Shown here: piece after piece, positions 5,271 to 12,892 of the stretch
Numbering within the stretch: position 1 is the first letter of the stretch
Layout of the letters: each line of letters begins with the position of its first letter
From: an uncultured Brevibacterium sp.
Lineage (GTDB): Bacteria; Actinomycetota; Actinomycetes; Actinomycetales; Brevibacteriaceae
Reading direction: 5' to 3'
Length of the DNA: 14,067 nt
NCBI GenBank assembly: GCA_902489185.1
Contig: CABTZC010000020.1
Location: 1-14,067 of the forward strand
Position numbers and translations under genes: made by a program
The notes under the pieces: model-generated
Database searches by the model: none
Told to the model about the DNA's origin: nothing
The model's input: only the letters and a program-made list of their open reading frames with translations

Positions 5271-7472
5271 TCACAACCGCGCCTGACATTCGCTCCCGGC
5301 GAAGTTCCCTTCTTCGTCAAGGACGAGCGTTCCGCACTGATCCGTACGCAACACGGGAATGGGCCCAAAAGCCCTGAGCGCGTGCCCGGTAGGGTGCCCG
5401 TATGTGTTGGGTCCTACGGACACCGCCCCCACACGTGGCTCTACCGCACGGAAAAACTTTTCGTCTAAGTCGCGTGACCCGTGGTGAGGTGCCAACAGGA
5501 TGTCGGCAGGTTCGATGTCACGGGCAAGCACCCGCTGTTCGTCCTGGCCCACGTCACCGGGGATAAGTATGGACACTGTCCCCGAGGTGGTTGTCACTTC
5601 CGCTCGAATGACCAGCGAGGTGGCGTTGGAACCGGGTTTGCGTGTGGGCCCTGGCCACAGAACCGACCACGTGATCTGCCCGTGCTGGTACGCATGACCT
5701 TTTTCGACCGGAGTGGGTGTTCCAGGCAAATGCAGGGCCTTCACCTCCTGCCCTTTAGCGTCAGGAGGTGACACATACACGGTTCCTAGGGTGCGGCCTC
5801 GGGAAACTCCTTCTATGGCACCCACGTGGTCTTTATCCAGGTGGGACAGCGCCAGGTCTACGTGAGTGACGTTCAGGCTGCGGAGGCACGCGTCGATTTT
5901 GTCGTCATCGGCACCCGTGTCAACAACGAGGGCCGACGACTGTCCGGTTTTCAGTACGGTAGCGCTACCCTGCCCCACATCGCACACGGCAGCGACCCAG
6001 TGCGTGTAGCGAGGGGCTGCGATGAGCGGGACGCAACTTCCTACGACCAGTGCGACCACGGCACATCCGGCCCACCCGCGCGAGCGCCGAATCACGGCCA
6101 CAGCGCTCAAGGCACTGACGCACGCGGCCAGTGCGATTCCGGTAGCTCCGGTGATCCACGCGCTGTGTGCGCCCGGGAGCGTGACCGCGAACTGTGCGAC
6201 TGCGGGTATCCACCACGAACACACTGCTCCGAACCACGCAATCACCCCACTGGCAGGCGGAACCATTTGGGTACACAGCACGAGCATGCCGGCAAGCGTC
6301 GCCGGCGCGATCACGGGTGCGCACGCTGCATTGGCGAGCACGGCCCATGCACTTGGCGGGTTCCCCAGAGCGACGGTTACGGGGAACACGCCGATTTGAG
6401 CGGTGAGGGGAATCGCGAGCGCTTGTGCCACGAATCTGGGCAGTCCCATGCGTGTTCCTATCCGCGTCATGGGGTCGCCTAACACCATGAGCGCCGTGGT
6501 TGCTGCGACCGAGAGGATGAATCCGGCGGATACTGACAGTTCTGGGCGCATGACCAGCAGGATGACCACGGTGCTTGCGATAACCGCGATGCCGGCGCGT
6601 CCGGTTCCGCGGACCAGAACGATTGCGCCTAGAAGCCCCATGCCGGCAGCCCGGATGACGGACGGGTCGGGCCCAACGACGAACACATACCCTACGGTCA
6701 CCGCCACGGCGACCCCCACAGAGACCAGGCGCCGGTTGGTGGCAAGGCGCATGAGGCTTAACACTGTGAGTGCTACCAGCGAAATGTTGGATCCGGAGAC
6801 CGCCGTGATGTGGGTGAGCGACATGGCCTTCATGTTTGCCTCCGAGGTGGCATCCAACCCCGAGGTGTCCCCCACCACGAGGCCGGGAAGCAGCCTGGCC
6901 CCTGCATGGTCGTGTCCCGAGGTGTCCCGCAAGTGAGTGCGCAGGGAAGCCCGGACGCGCCAGGCAGCGTTGGGGGTTCCAGTGACGTGCCAAGCGTCGA
7001 TAAAGGCTTTGGTTTGGGGGCCGTCGCGGGTGTCGTTGGCGTCGATGTGGATGCGCGTGCCCGCTGCGGGAAGTTCTTTCCTGCTGAATGCCCTGAGCAC
7101 TCCGGTGCGCCCGGCGACCTGGGCAACATATATTCCGGATTCGAGCTGTGTGGGGTCGGTGATAACGGTGAATTCGCCTCGAATGTCCCCGGGTGGGTTG
7201 CGGGCGTGCACACTTGCCACCACGATGCCGCCTGCCCCGCACGCGAAGAGCAGAATGAACGTCAGTGCACGCAGGGTCGTTCGGAAAGGGGAACGTGAAC
7301 TCTCACCCCGCTGCGCGTAAGCGATACACCCGATTGCCGCGGCACTTGCCCCAAGTGCACACAGACCGGCCGCCCACAGAGGGGGTGCGAAAACCGCACA
7401 CGTCCACGCGGCAATGGCTGCAACCACGAGCCGGACTGTCGCCGGATATTTCAGAATGAAGCGCCTCATCAC
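5271..7472 (-). CDS. comEC: ComEC/Rec2 competence DNA channel with beta-lactamase-like domain
   Basis: A full-length 733-residue inner-membrane protein that carries single-stranded DNA across the membrane during natural transformation. There are hydrophobic helices at the N-terminus (about 12-50, 68-88) and an OB-like DUF4131 region (about 98-170). The competence domain has LLPGLVVGD (194-202), HITAVSGSN (221-229) and many membrane helices to about 480. A C-terminal metallo-beta-lactamase-like domain follows with DVGQG (498-502), SHLDKDH (543-549), PGD (638-640), PHHGS (662-666) and GPNTYGHP. The metal-ligand HxDxDH motif is intact, so nuclease activity is possible. The start GTG at 7472 overlaps the comEA stop by 4 bases (GTGA); an ATG follows directly. 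The gene is intact with no frameshift. Confidence 0.95.
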   Translation of the reverse strand: MMRRFILKYPATVRLVVAAIAAWTCAVFAPPLWAAGLCALGASAAAIGCIAYAQRGESSRSPFRTTLRALTFILLFACGAGGIVVASVHARNPPGDIRGEFTVITDPTQLESGIYVAQVAGRTGVLRAFSRKELPAAGTRIHIDANDTRDGPQTKAFIDAWHVTGTPNAAWRVRASLRTHLRDTSGHDHAGARLLPGLVVGDTSGLDATSEANMKAMSLTHITAVSGSNISLVALTVLSLMRLATNRRLVSVGVAVAVTVGYVFVVGPDPSVIRAAGMGLLGAIVLVRGTGRAGIAVIASTVVILLVMRPELSVSAGFILSVAATTALMVLGDPMTRIGTRMGLPRFVAQALAIPLTAQIGVFPVTVALGNPPSAWAVLANAACAPVIAPATLAGMLVLCTQMVPPASGVIAWFGAVCSWWIPAVAQFAVTLPGAHSAWITGATGIALAACVSALSAVAVIRRSRGWAGCAVVALVVGSCVPLIAAPRYTHWVAAVCDVGQGSATVLKTGQSSALVVDTGADDDKIDACLRSLNVTHVDLALSHLDKDHVGAIEGVSRGRTLGTVYVSPPDAKGQEVKALHLPGTPTPVEKGHAYQHGQITWSVLWPGPTRKPGSNATSLVIRAEVTTTSGTVSILIPGDVGQDEQRVLARDIEPADILLAPHHGSRDLDEKFFRAVEPRVGAVSVGPNTYGHPTGHALRAFGPIPVLRTDQCGTLVLDEEGNFAGSECQARL

Positions 7473-8197
7473 ACCGTGACGAGTGGCGTTAAGCGTTCAA
7501 GGATCGCCGGCCCGATTCCCGGCACGTCCTCGAGCTGTTCGACGCTTTCAAATCTGCCGTTCTCTTCGCGGTGTTTGACAATGGCCTCCGAGGTGGCGGG
7601 CCCCACGCCCGGCAGCTCCTGGAGTTCTTTTTCCGAGGCGGTGTTCACGTTGATCTTGCGAGCTCCTGAAGACCCGTTCGAAACTCCTTCTGAAACTCCG
7701 CCTGAAGTCCCACTCGATGCCTCAGACTCCCCCACTTTTGGAACTTTGATCTGTTCACCGTCGTTGAGAGGTTGTGCCAGATTCAGTGCTGACGGGTCTG
7801 CATGTGTGGTCAGTCCTCCTGCTGCTTCGACAGCGTCGGTAACCCGCGATCCTGCAGGCAGTGTCATGACCCCCGGGTTTTTCACCTCGCCAGCGACGTG
7901 AACCGTGACATCCTCTGCAGGCGAACTCTGCTGCGACCCCACCTCCGTAGCAACCGGTGGCCCAGGCTCAGCGGCCCCAGCGGCTTTTTCCCCAGAGTCG
8001 GGTGACTGCTTCAGGGCAGTGAAAATAATCAGCCCAACAACCACAAGAACGACGATTACGGCAACCGCCACAATGACAACGCGTGTGGGCACCGGCCTGT
8101 TCCCCGGCACCAAGTCATCCAAGTCGTCTTCGGGTTTCCACCCGTGACGCGACGCACCTACAAGGCCGGCAAAACGATCATCTGGTGAAGCTGACAT
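7469..8197 (-). CDS. comEA: ComEA-type DNA-binding competence protein
   Basis: A 242-residue membrane-anchored DNA receptor that passes DNA to ComEC. A charged cytoplasmic N-terminus (1-36) precedes one membrane helix (about 37-61) and a Ser/Pro/Glu-rich spacer. An SLBB domain follows (about 97-153, VTVHVAGEVKNPGVMTLPAGSRV...LNDGEQIKVP), then a Gly/Ser-rich linker (156-179). It ends in a double helix-hairpin-helix domain (181-242, KINVNTASEKELQELPGVGP and VPGIGP), which binds duplex DNA without sequence preference. It is the first gene of comEA-comEC(-holA). The ATG at 8197 has no separate Shine-Dalgarno and follows TAGGGT by 6 bases, which fits a leaderless start. Confidence 0.94.
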   Translation of the reverse strand: MSASPDDRFAGLVGASRHGWKPEDDLDDLVPGNRPVPTRVVIVAVAVIVVLVVVGLIIFTALKQSPDSGEKAAGAAEPGPPVATEVGSQQSSPAEDVTVHVAGEVKNPGVMTLPAGSRVTDAVEAAGGLTTHADPSALNLAQPLNDGEQIKVPKVGESEASSGTSGGVSEGVSNGSSGARKINVNTASEKELQELPGVGPATSEAIVKHREENGRFESVEQLEDVPGIGPAILERLTPLVTV

Positions 8198-8209
8198 GGC
8201 CTCACCCTA
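8198..8209 (-). promoter_or_regulatory. Leaderless promoter -10 box of comEA
   Basis: TAGGGT (8209-8204, minus strand) is followed by GAGGCC and then ATG at 8197. Box and spacing match those of holA. No clear -35 was found in the 90-base gap to the degV-like gene, which holds nothing else I can name. Confidence 0.5.
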
Positions 8210-8300
8210 CGAATGACACGCACCCTCTCGCGCCGGGCACACATGTCCTTGTGGAAACCGCCTCAACATCCACATGCTGGGTGCCGTTTACACGTGAGAG

Positions 8301-9197
8301 CTATCCACCGGGGCGTGACTGCACAAAAACACCCACTGTTCCCGGCCCCACATGCCCGGTCACCACCGTCGAAACCACCCGGGTTTCCACGTTCACCTGC
8401 ACATCGACGCTCAGGCCAGCGACCACCTCGGCGACGGCACCCACTAACTCACGGGCAGCAGCATTGGCGCCGTCGACATCCTGTTCAGAATGAACCACCA
8501 CAATATCCACAGGTTCATCGCCACCCAGAACGTCACACGACTCCCGTACAAAGTCCACCAACTTTGCCACGGCCTTACCCCGTGTTCGCACCTTACTTCG
8601 CGTCACTACTCGCCCGTCAGACAACCCCAAAACGGGGACGATCGACAAGGTCTTGCCAATCAATGCGGCCGCCGCGCCAATCCGCCCACCAGCCTGCAAC
8701 CAGTCCAAAGATTCGGGGATAAACGCAACCCGGGTGCTGGTCCGGCACCACTGGGCGACTTCCTCGGCGGCTGTTGTAAGTTCCATGCCCGAGGTGTGAG
8801 CGGCCACCCGCACGGCACCCAACAGACCTGCCGAAAGAGTGCGAGAGTCAACCACCTCGACGGGCAGAGGACTTAGTGCGGCTGCTGCACGCGCAGACTT
8901 TGCGGTTCCCGACATCTCACCCGACATCGTGAGGATCAGGACGTCGTCAGCACCGGCAGATTCGAGCTCATGGAGTGCTTGCGCGAACGCATCGGGTTCG
9001 GGCATTGAGGTGACAACACGCTGACCTTGTCGAAGCGCAGAACACACCTCATCAGGAGTCCAGGCCGAATCGCACCGATCTTCCTCCCCCACGCGAACCG
9101 TGAGGTCCACCGACCGCACAACACAGCGAGCCGAAAACTCTTCGACATCTTCTGGTGTTAAACGAGCAGTGGAATCAACAATGATCCCGCGCGTCAC
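8301..9197 (-). CDS. DegV family fatty-acid-binding protein
   Basis: A 298-residue DegV protein. Members (FakB in Gram-positives) bind a fatty acid; in organisms with FakA they present it for phosphorylation. The family marks are present: N-terminal IIVDSTARL; TSMPEP (63-68, the TSxPS-like fatty-acid carboxylate site); LTMSGEMSGTAKSA (89-102); VDSRTLSAG (116-124); LDWLQAGGRIG (164-174); and C-terminal GHVGPGTVGVFV. The GTG start at 9197 overlaps the ugd stop by 4 bases (GTGA), so it is translationally coupled to ugd. No FakA kinase gene is in the window, so the partner is unknown. The family call is firm and the ligand is inferred. Confidence 0.92.
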   Translation of the reverse strand: MTRGIIVDSTARLTPEDVEEFSARCVVRSVDLTVRVGEEDRCDSAWTPDEVCSALRQGQRVVTSMPEPDAFAQALHELESAGADDVLILTMSGEMSGTAKSARAAAALSPLPVEVVDSRTLSAGLLGAVRVAAHTSGMELTTAAEEVAQWCRTSTRVAFIPESLDWLQAGGRIGAAAALIGKTLSIVPVLGLSDGRVVTRSKVRTRGKAVAKLVDFVRESCDVLGGDEPVDIVVVHSEQDVDGANAAARELVGAVAEVVAGLSVDVQVNVETRVVSTVVTGHVGPGTVGVFVQSRPGG

Positions 9198-10504
9198 GGG
9201 CGACCCAGCGCACGGTAGGACCAGCCGGCTTCACGCCACTGCGCAGGATCCAGCACGTTACGACCGTCGACAATGGCCCGGTTTTTCACGAGCTTTCCCA
9301 CCTCAACGGGGTCGAGGTCGCGGTATTCGCGCCATTCCGTTAACAGCAAAACCACATCGGCGTCCTGCAGGGCTTCTTCCGTGGTTTCCGCGTACGTCAA
9401 CTGTCCAAACATCTTTCGGGCATTCTCGATTGCCTGCGGGTCGGTCACCACGACCGAACCACCCTGGAGCGATATCAGACCGGCAACCGCCAAGGCAGGC
9501 GAATCACGTACATCGTCACTGGACGGTTTGAATGCCGCACCCAACACAGCAATCTTCTTGCCAATAAACGAACCGTGAACCTGCTCACGTGCCAAGTCGA
9601 CCATGCGGACGCGACGGCGCATGTTGATTGAGTCGATTTCACGCAAGAACGCAACAGCTTGGTCAGCGCCCAACTCGCCGGCGCGCGCCATGAACGCGCG
9701 AATGTCCTTAGGCAGGCATCCACCGCCAAAGCCCAGACCCGCGTTGAGGAACTTGCGACCGATCCGGTCGTCCATGCCAATCGCGTCGGCAAGCACCGTG
9801 ACGTCTGCACCGGCGGCTTCACACAGTTCGGCCATGGCATTGATGAAGGAAATTTTGGTGGCCAGGAAAGAGTTAGCCGCAGTTTTCACCAGTTCTGCAG
9901 TCGCATAGTCCATGATGAGGCGCGGTGTGTCAGTCTCGAGGTTGTGTGCATACACCTCGTCGAGTGCGGCGATGGCCTTCTCCCCAGCTTCACCGTCCGC
10001 AACACCGTAGATGATGCGGTTGGGTGTGAGCGTGTCGTCAACCGCGTGTCCTTCGCGCAAGAATTCGGGGTTCCACGCCAAAACAGCGCCGTGTTCGGTT
10101 ACGGCCGGTTCCATACGCGCAGCCGTTCCCACAGGAACCGTGGACTTGCCTACCACCACATCACCGGGGCTCAGAATCGTGGTGACCGATTCAAACGCTG
10201 CATCCACGTATGTCATGTCGGCACCAAACTCGCCTTTACGCTGAGGGGTACCCACGCACACAAAGTGGACCGTCGCCTCTTTAGCATGCTCAATGTCCGT
10301 GGTAAAGGTGAGGTTTCCCGACTCCTGGCCCTTTTTCAGAAGCTCAGGAAGTCCCGGTTCAAAGAACGGCGCGTCGAAGTTCGACAGGGCGCGCACTTTG
10401 TTTTCGTCTACATCAACACCGATCACCGTGTGTCCAACCGACGCCATGGCTGCCGCGTGAACAGCACCCAAGTACCCGCACCCGATTACCGATATTGTGC
10501 TCAT
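9194..10504 (-). CDS. ugd: UDP-glucose 6-dehydrogenase
   Basis: A 436-residue NAD-dependent enzyme that oxidises UDP-glucose to UDP-glucuronate for surface polysaccharides. It has an N-terminal Rossmann fold (ISVIGCGYLGAVHAAAMASVGHTVIGVDVD, 4-33), a substrate loop NPEFLREG (145-152) and the central helix AELVKTAANSFLATK. The catalytic Cys263 lies in GFGGGCLPKD (258-267), and the C-terminal UDP-binding domain has GAAFKPSSDDVRDSPA. All key parts are present. The start is ATG at 10504, with GGAAAG 6 bases upstream and the protein beginning right at the Rossmann strand. An in-frame ATG at 10561 would add 19 unconserved residues with GAGGA directly adjacent, which is too close. It forms a coupled pair with the DegV gene. 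UDP-sugar or GDP-mannose dehydrogenases of the same family cannot be fully excluded. Confidence 0.93.
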   Translation of the reverse strand: MSTISVIGCGYLGAVHAAAMASVGHTVIGVDVDENKVRALSNFDAPFFEPGLPELLKKGQESGNLTFTTDIEHAKEATVHFVCVGTPQRKGEFGADMTYVDAAFESVTTILSPGDVVVGKSTVPVGTAARMEPAVTEHGAVLAWNPEFLREGHAVDDTLTPNRIIYGVADGEAGEKAIAALDEVYAHNLETDTPRLIMDYATAELVKTAANSFLATKISFINAMAELCEAAGADVTVLADAIGMDDRIGRKFLNAGLGFGGGCLPKDIRAFMARAGELGADQAVAFLREIDSINMRRRVRMVDLAREQVHGSFIGKKIAVLGAAFKPSSDDVRDSPALAVAGLISLQGGSVVVTDPQAIENARKMFGQLTYAETTEEALQDADVVLLLTEWREYRDLDPVEVGKLVKNRAIVDGRNVLDPAQWREAGWSYRALGRP

Positions 10505-10571
10505 GAAAGTCTTTCCGTTCCGTAGGCTTGATGTCAGGCTCAGCGACTGACATAGGCTCATTCCTCAAATC

Positions 10572-10577
10572 AGTATA
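10572..10577 (-). promoter_or_regulatory. Possible -10 box of ugd
   Basis: TATACT on the minus strand, about 68 bases before the ugd start, is the best -10-like hexamer in the 116-base divergent region. No good -35 pairs with it at 16-18 bases, so this is tentative. Confidence 0.3.
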
Positions 10578-10607
10578 GAAGTCCACAATCTCGTACTCGG
10601 TTTTAGC

Positions 10608-10620
10608 TAGACTTTCATCC
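10608..10620 (+). promoter_or_regulatory. Leaderless promoter -10 box of the 10621 gene
   Basis: TAGACT (10608-10613) is followed by TTCATCC and then the GTG start at 10621. No Shine-Dalgarno is present. A clear -35 was not found. Confidence 0.45.
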
Positions 10621-11310
10621 GTGAGGCGTTTTGGAGACTTTTTAGTGAATTCGTGGGCTGCGACTCTCATTCTTGCAGTCGCAGTCGTTGCTTTTGTCTT
10701 GTTCCTCATTCCCCCACTGCACTCGGTGGCATGGGTGATTGGACTCGTTCTGGTCGTCATCACCGCGTTGGGCGTGGTGGGCTTGGCGTATGAGTGGTCG
10801 GCAACCCAAGCGCGTATCGACCGGTTGGGCGACGAGCTGACACAAGCGTATGAACAGTCCAACCGCGTGCAGTTGAGCCAAGTTGAAGAAGAGCCACAGA
10901 ACCCTGACGCTGAAAGTGCTCGCCGCATCCGGTCACTGTTCCCGCAAGACACAGGGCTCGTGCAAGAGTTGCGCGTGTCCCAGGTGGCTTCTCTCAGCGC
11001 AGAGGCATTACGCGCACTGGATACATTCCTATCTGAAAGTGAACACGCGTCGTTCATTAACCGCGACGCGCACTACGCGTTTATGGACCTTTTCCGCACA
11101 GGCTCAGCCCTGCGCGACTGGGTGAAGCAAGAAATGGCACCCGATGAGCACAACAGCACTGAGCTGGTAGTCAAACCCGGCGACACGCGCGAAGGTGGAT
11201 GGCACGAATTTAGTAGTGCCCAGAACGACGGCGAAAACCTGGCTCACAACTTTGTGCAGGCACGCGCAACGTTTGAACGTGTCGTATTCGAAAACTCGCT
11301 CGACGCATAG
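10621..11310 (+). CDS. Two-TM coiled-coil protein, function unknown
   Basis: A 229-residue protein I do not recognise. It has two membrane helices (about 12-31 and 35-57) joined by a tight PPLHS turn. A charged helix with coiled-coil character follows (about 60-90, ATQARIDRLGDELTQAYEQSNRVQLSQVEEE), then a soluble, acidic C-terminal domain (about 97-229). That domain contains SLSAEALRALDTFL, FINRDAHYAFMDLF, LRDWVKQEM and AHNFVQARATFERVVFENSLD. With both termini probably in the cytoplasm, the soluble domain would face inward. Its stop overlaps the GTG of the first crcB gene by one base (TAGTG), so it is co-translated with the fluoride channel genes. The start is GTG at 10621. Nothing visible identifies a catalytic site. 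Confidence 0.78.
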   Translation: MRRFGDFLVNSWAATLILAVAVVAFVLFLIPPLHSVAWVIGLVLVVITALGVVGLAYEWSATQARIDRLGDELTQAYEQSNRVQLSQVEEEPQNPDAESARRIRSLFPQDTGLVQELRVSQVASLSAEALRALDTFLSESEHASFINRDAHYAFMDLFRTGSALRDWVKQEMAPDEHNSTELVVKPGDTREGGWHEFSSAQNDGENLAHNFVQARATFERVVFENSLDA

Positions 11311-11684
11311 TGCCGCGTTTCCTCTCCCCTGTTCTGGTTTTCACCGGTGGTGCGCTGGGCACGTGGGTTCGGGTCGCAGTTTTTCAGTTTGGTGAGACCG
11401 CGGGCCTCATCACGGTCAACGCCGTGGGAACCCTGATACTCGCCACCTTGTCCGGACTCCTCGCACATGCGCACACGCCCAGGGTGACACCCGTGAAGCT
11501 GTTCGTTGGCGCTGGAATATGCGGGTCCCTCACGACGCAGTCCACTCTGGCCCTCATGACCGTGCAGGCTGGTGTTGGTGGGTTGACGCTCACTCTGGTG
11601 TCGCTCGTGACCGGTCTTTGCGCAGCCGTCAGCGGGTGGCTCATTGGGTCTGCGTTGCGTCCATCGCCGAGGTCGTCATGCTGA
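11310..11684 (+). CDS. crcB: CrcB/Fluc fluoride channel subunit, first copy (divergent)
   Basis: A 124-residue, four-helix subunit of the Fluc fluoride exporter, which protects the cell from fluoride. Family marks are TGGALGTWVRV (12-22), the pore-lining Asn in VNAVGTLILA (N37) and GICGSLTTQSTLALM (69-83). The last motif is usually TTFST with Phe residues lining the pore; here it is TTQSTL, so the Phe positions are replaced (Q77, L80). The GTG start at 11310 overlaps the upstream stop by one base. The last 7 bases overlap the second crcB. Two unlike adjacent copies suggest a heterodimeric channel, as known in several Gram-positive bacteria. Confidence 0.9.
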   Translation: MPRFLSPVLVFTGGALGTWVRVAVFQFGETAGLITVNAVGTLILATLSGLLAHAHTPRVTPVKLFVGAGICGSLTTQSTLALMTVQAGVGGLTLTLVSLVTGLCAAVSGWLIGSALRPSPRSSC

Positions 11685-12031
11685 TTGCGGTCGTCCTGGC
11701 TGGCGGCGTGGGGGCGGTGTGCCGTTGGACGCTCGATACCGCTATCAGCCGGTGGTTGAAATCGTCGTGGCCAGTGGGCGTGTTCCTCATTAATGTGGTG
11801 GGGAGCTTCATGACTGGATTACTCACGGGAGCCACGGTTGAGCTGGCGGTGTTCAACGTGTGCGTGACCGGTTTCTGCGGAGCTTTCACCACGTTTTCAA
11901 CGCTCATGCTGGGGTGGCTAGAACTCACCCTCCGCAAGCGTCCGGTTCACGGAGTCCTCTATCTGGTGGGTACGCTTCTCGCGTGCACGCTTAGCGCGTG
12001 GTTGGGTCTTGCGACCGGCTCATTTCTTTAG
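11678..12031 (+). CDS. crcB: CrcB/Fluc fluoride channel subunit, second copy
   Basis: A 117-residue, four-helix Fluc subunit with the more canonical sequence: [14 protein letters not shown] (7-20), [13 protein letters not shown] (37-49, N39) and [16 protein letters not shown] (65-80, F73 in TTFST). It pairs with the preceding divergent copy. The ATG at 11678 lies inside the end of the first crcB (7-base overlap) and GAGG sits about 6-7 bases upstream, so translation is coupled. The longer in-frame start at 11519 overlaps the first crcB and would add hydrophilic junk before the family's normal N-terminus. Its stop at 12029-12031 overlaps the nadE stop on the other strand. Confidence 0.94.
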   Translation: MLIAVVLAGGVGAVCRWTLDTAISRWLKSSWPVGVFLINVVGSFMTGLLTGATVELAVFNVCVTGFCGAFTTFSTLMLGWLELTLRKRPVHGVLYLVGTLLACTLSAWLGLATGSFL

Positions 12032-12855
12032 CAGCGGATCCACCACGTGTCAGCGGGCGTCACCGGCATGACGCGTTTGTGGTGACTACGACGGTATCGA
12101 TCCTCGATAGAAAACGCCGTGTCATCTGCGACTGGTTTTCCTTCGAGATAGTTATCAATCTCTTCGTAGGTCAGGCCCAACGCGCTTTCATCGGTCTGTG
12201 CCGGCTGGTCATCCAAAAGATCAGCAGTAGGAACTTTTAAGTACAAGTGCTCCGGGCAGCCAAGTTCTTGGAGCATTTCCCGCCCCTGGCGTTTTGTCAG
12301 CCCTGCAAGAGGAGTGACATCAGCACCCCCGTCGCCGAACTTGGTGTAGAAACCGGTAACGGCCTCGGCAGCGTGGTCAGTTCCCACGACCAACAGCCCC
12401 ATGTCCCCGGCGACCGCATACTGCGCGATCATCCGCATGCGTGCCTTCACATTGCCCTTGTTGAAGTCCGAGGTTTCATGGCCTACCGCGGTAGTGAACT
12501 CTTTGGACACTTCGTCGGTAGCTTCCCCAATATTGAACGTGACAACACGGTCCGGCTCAATGAATTCGAGTGCGTCTTGCGCGTCTTGCTCATCCTGCTG
12601 CACCCGGTATGGCAGACGCATCGCCACGAAGGTCGCGTCGTAATCGCGCCTGCGCAGTTCCTCAACAGCCATCTGACAGAGCCGACCGGCGAGGGTGGAG
12701 TCCTGTCCACCCGAAATGCCCAGCACAAATCCCTTGGTGCCGGTTGTCAAACAGTAATCGACCAGGAACTGGACGCGACGCTGAATCGCTCCACGTGGAT
12801 CGATGCTGGGGCTGACGCCCAAAGCCAATCGAATCTCTTCGGGTGAAACATTCAT
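12028..12855 (-). CDS. nadE: NH3-dependent NAD+ synthetase
   Basis: A 275-residue enzyme that amidates nicotinic acid adenine dinucleotide to NAD+ with ATP, the last step of NAD synthesis. The PP-loop ATPase motif is SGGQDST (48-54). Other family blocks are [33 protein letters not shown] (129-146), [27 protein letters not shown] (157-183) and the C-terminal RRSHHKR. Length matches the short E. coli-type enzyme, and no N-terminal glutaminase domain is present, so it uses ammonia. The ATG at 12855 lacks a Shine-Dalgarno and follows TACTGT by 7 bases, which fits a leaderless mRNA. It converges on crcB with a 4-base overlap of stop codons and no terminator between them. Confidence 0.95.
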   Translation of the reverse strand: MNVSPEEIRLALGVSPSIDPRGAIQRRVQFLVDYCLTTGTKGFVLGISGGQDSTLAGRLCQMAVEELRRRDYDATFVAMRLPYRVQQDEQDAQDALEFIEPDRVVTFNIGEATDEVSKEFTTAVGHETSDFNKGNVKARMRMIAQYAVAGDMGLLVVGTDHAAEAVTGFYTKFGDGGADVTPLAGLTKRQGREMLQELGCPEHLYLKVPTADLLDDQPAQTDESALGLTYEEIDNYLEGKPVADDTAFSIEDRYRRSHHKRVMPVTPADTWWIRC

Positions 12856-12876
12856 GCATTACACAGTAAACGTTTA
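12856..12876 (-). promoter_or_regulatory. Leaderless promoter of nadE with adjoining palindrome
   Basis: TACTGT (12868-12863, minus strand) is 7 bases before the ATG at 12855. A perfect 10-bp palindrome, TAAACGTTTA (12867-12876), overlaps the upstream end of this box and could be a repressor site. The promoter role is inferred. Confidence 0.45.
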
Positions 12877-12892
12877 TGCGTACGTACACAGC

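Noticed and set aside
5826..6482. 218-residue plus-strand ORF
   Set aside because: It is antisense to comEC and has no recognisable domain.
5965..7242. 425-residue minus-strand ORF rich in Arg, His and Gly
   Set aside because: It is another frame of comEC with skewed composition typical of shadow frames; comEC itself has all its motifs.
8250..8274. TGTGGA/TCCACA inverted repeat between comEA and the degV-like gene, as a terminator
   Set aside because: The stem is only 6 bp with a 13-base loop and no T-run on either strand.
10505..10561. 19-residue N-terminal extension of UDP-glucose dehydrogenase
   Set aside because: GAGGA directly abuts that ATG, and the Rossmann fold starts right after the downstream ATG at 10504, which has a better spaced site.
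10505..10620. Fluoride riboswitch upstream of the crcB operon
   Set aside because: The conserved fluoride aptamer segments were not seen in this region, and the first gene appears leaderless, leaving no room for a leader RNA.
11519..11677. 53-residue extension of the second CrcB
   Set aside because: It lies wholly inside the first crcB in another frame, and CrcB proteins normally start at the first membrane helix.
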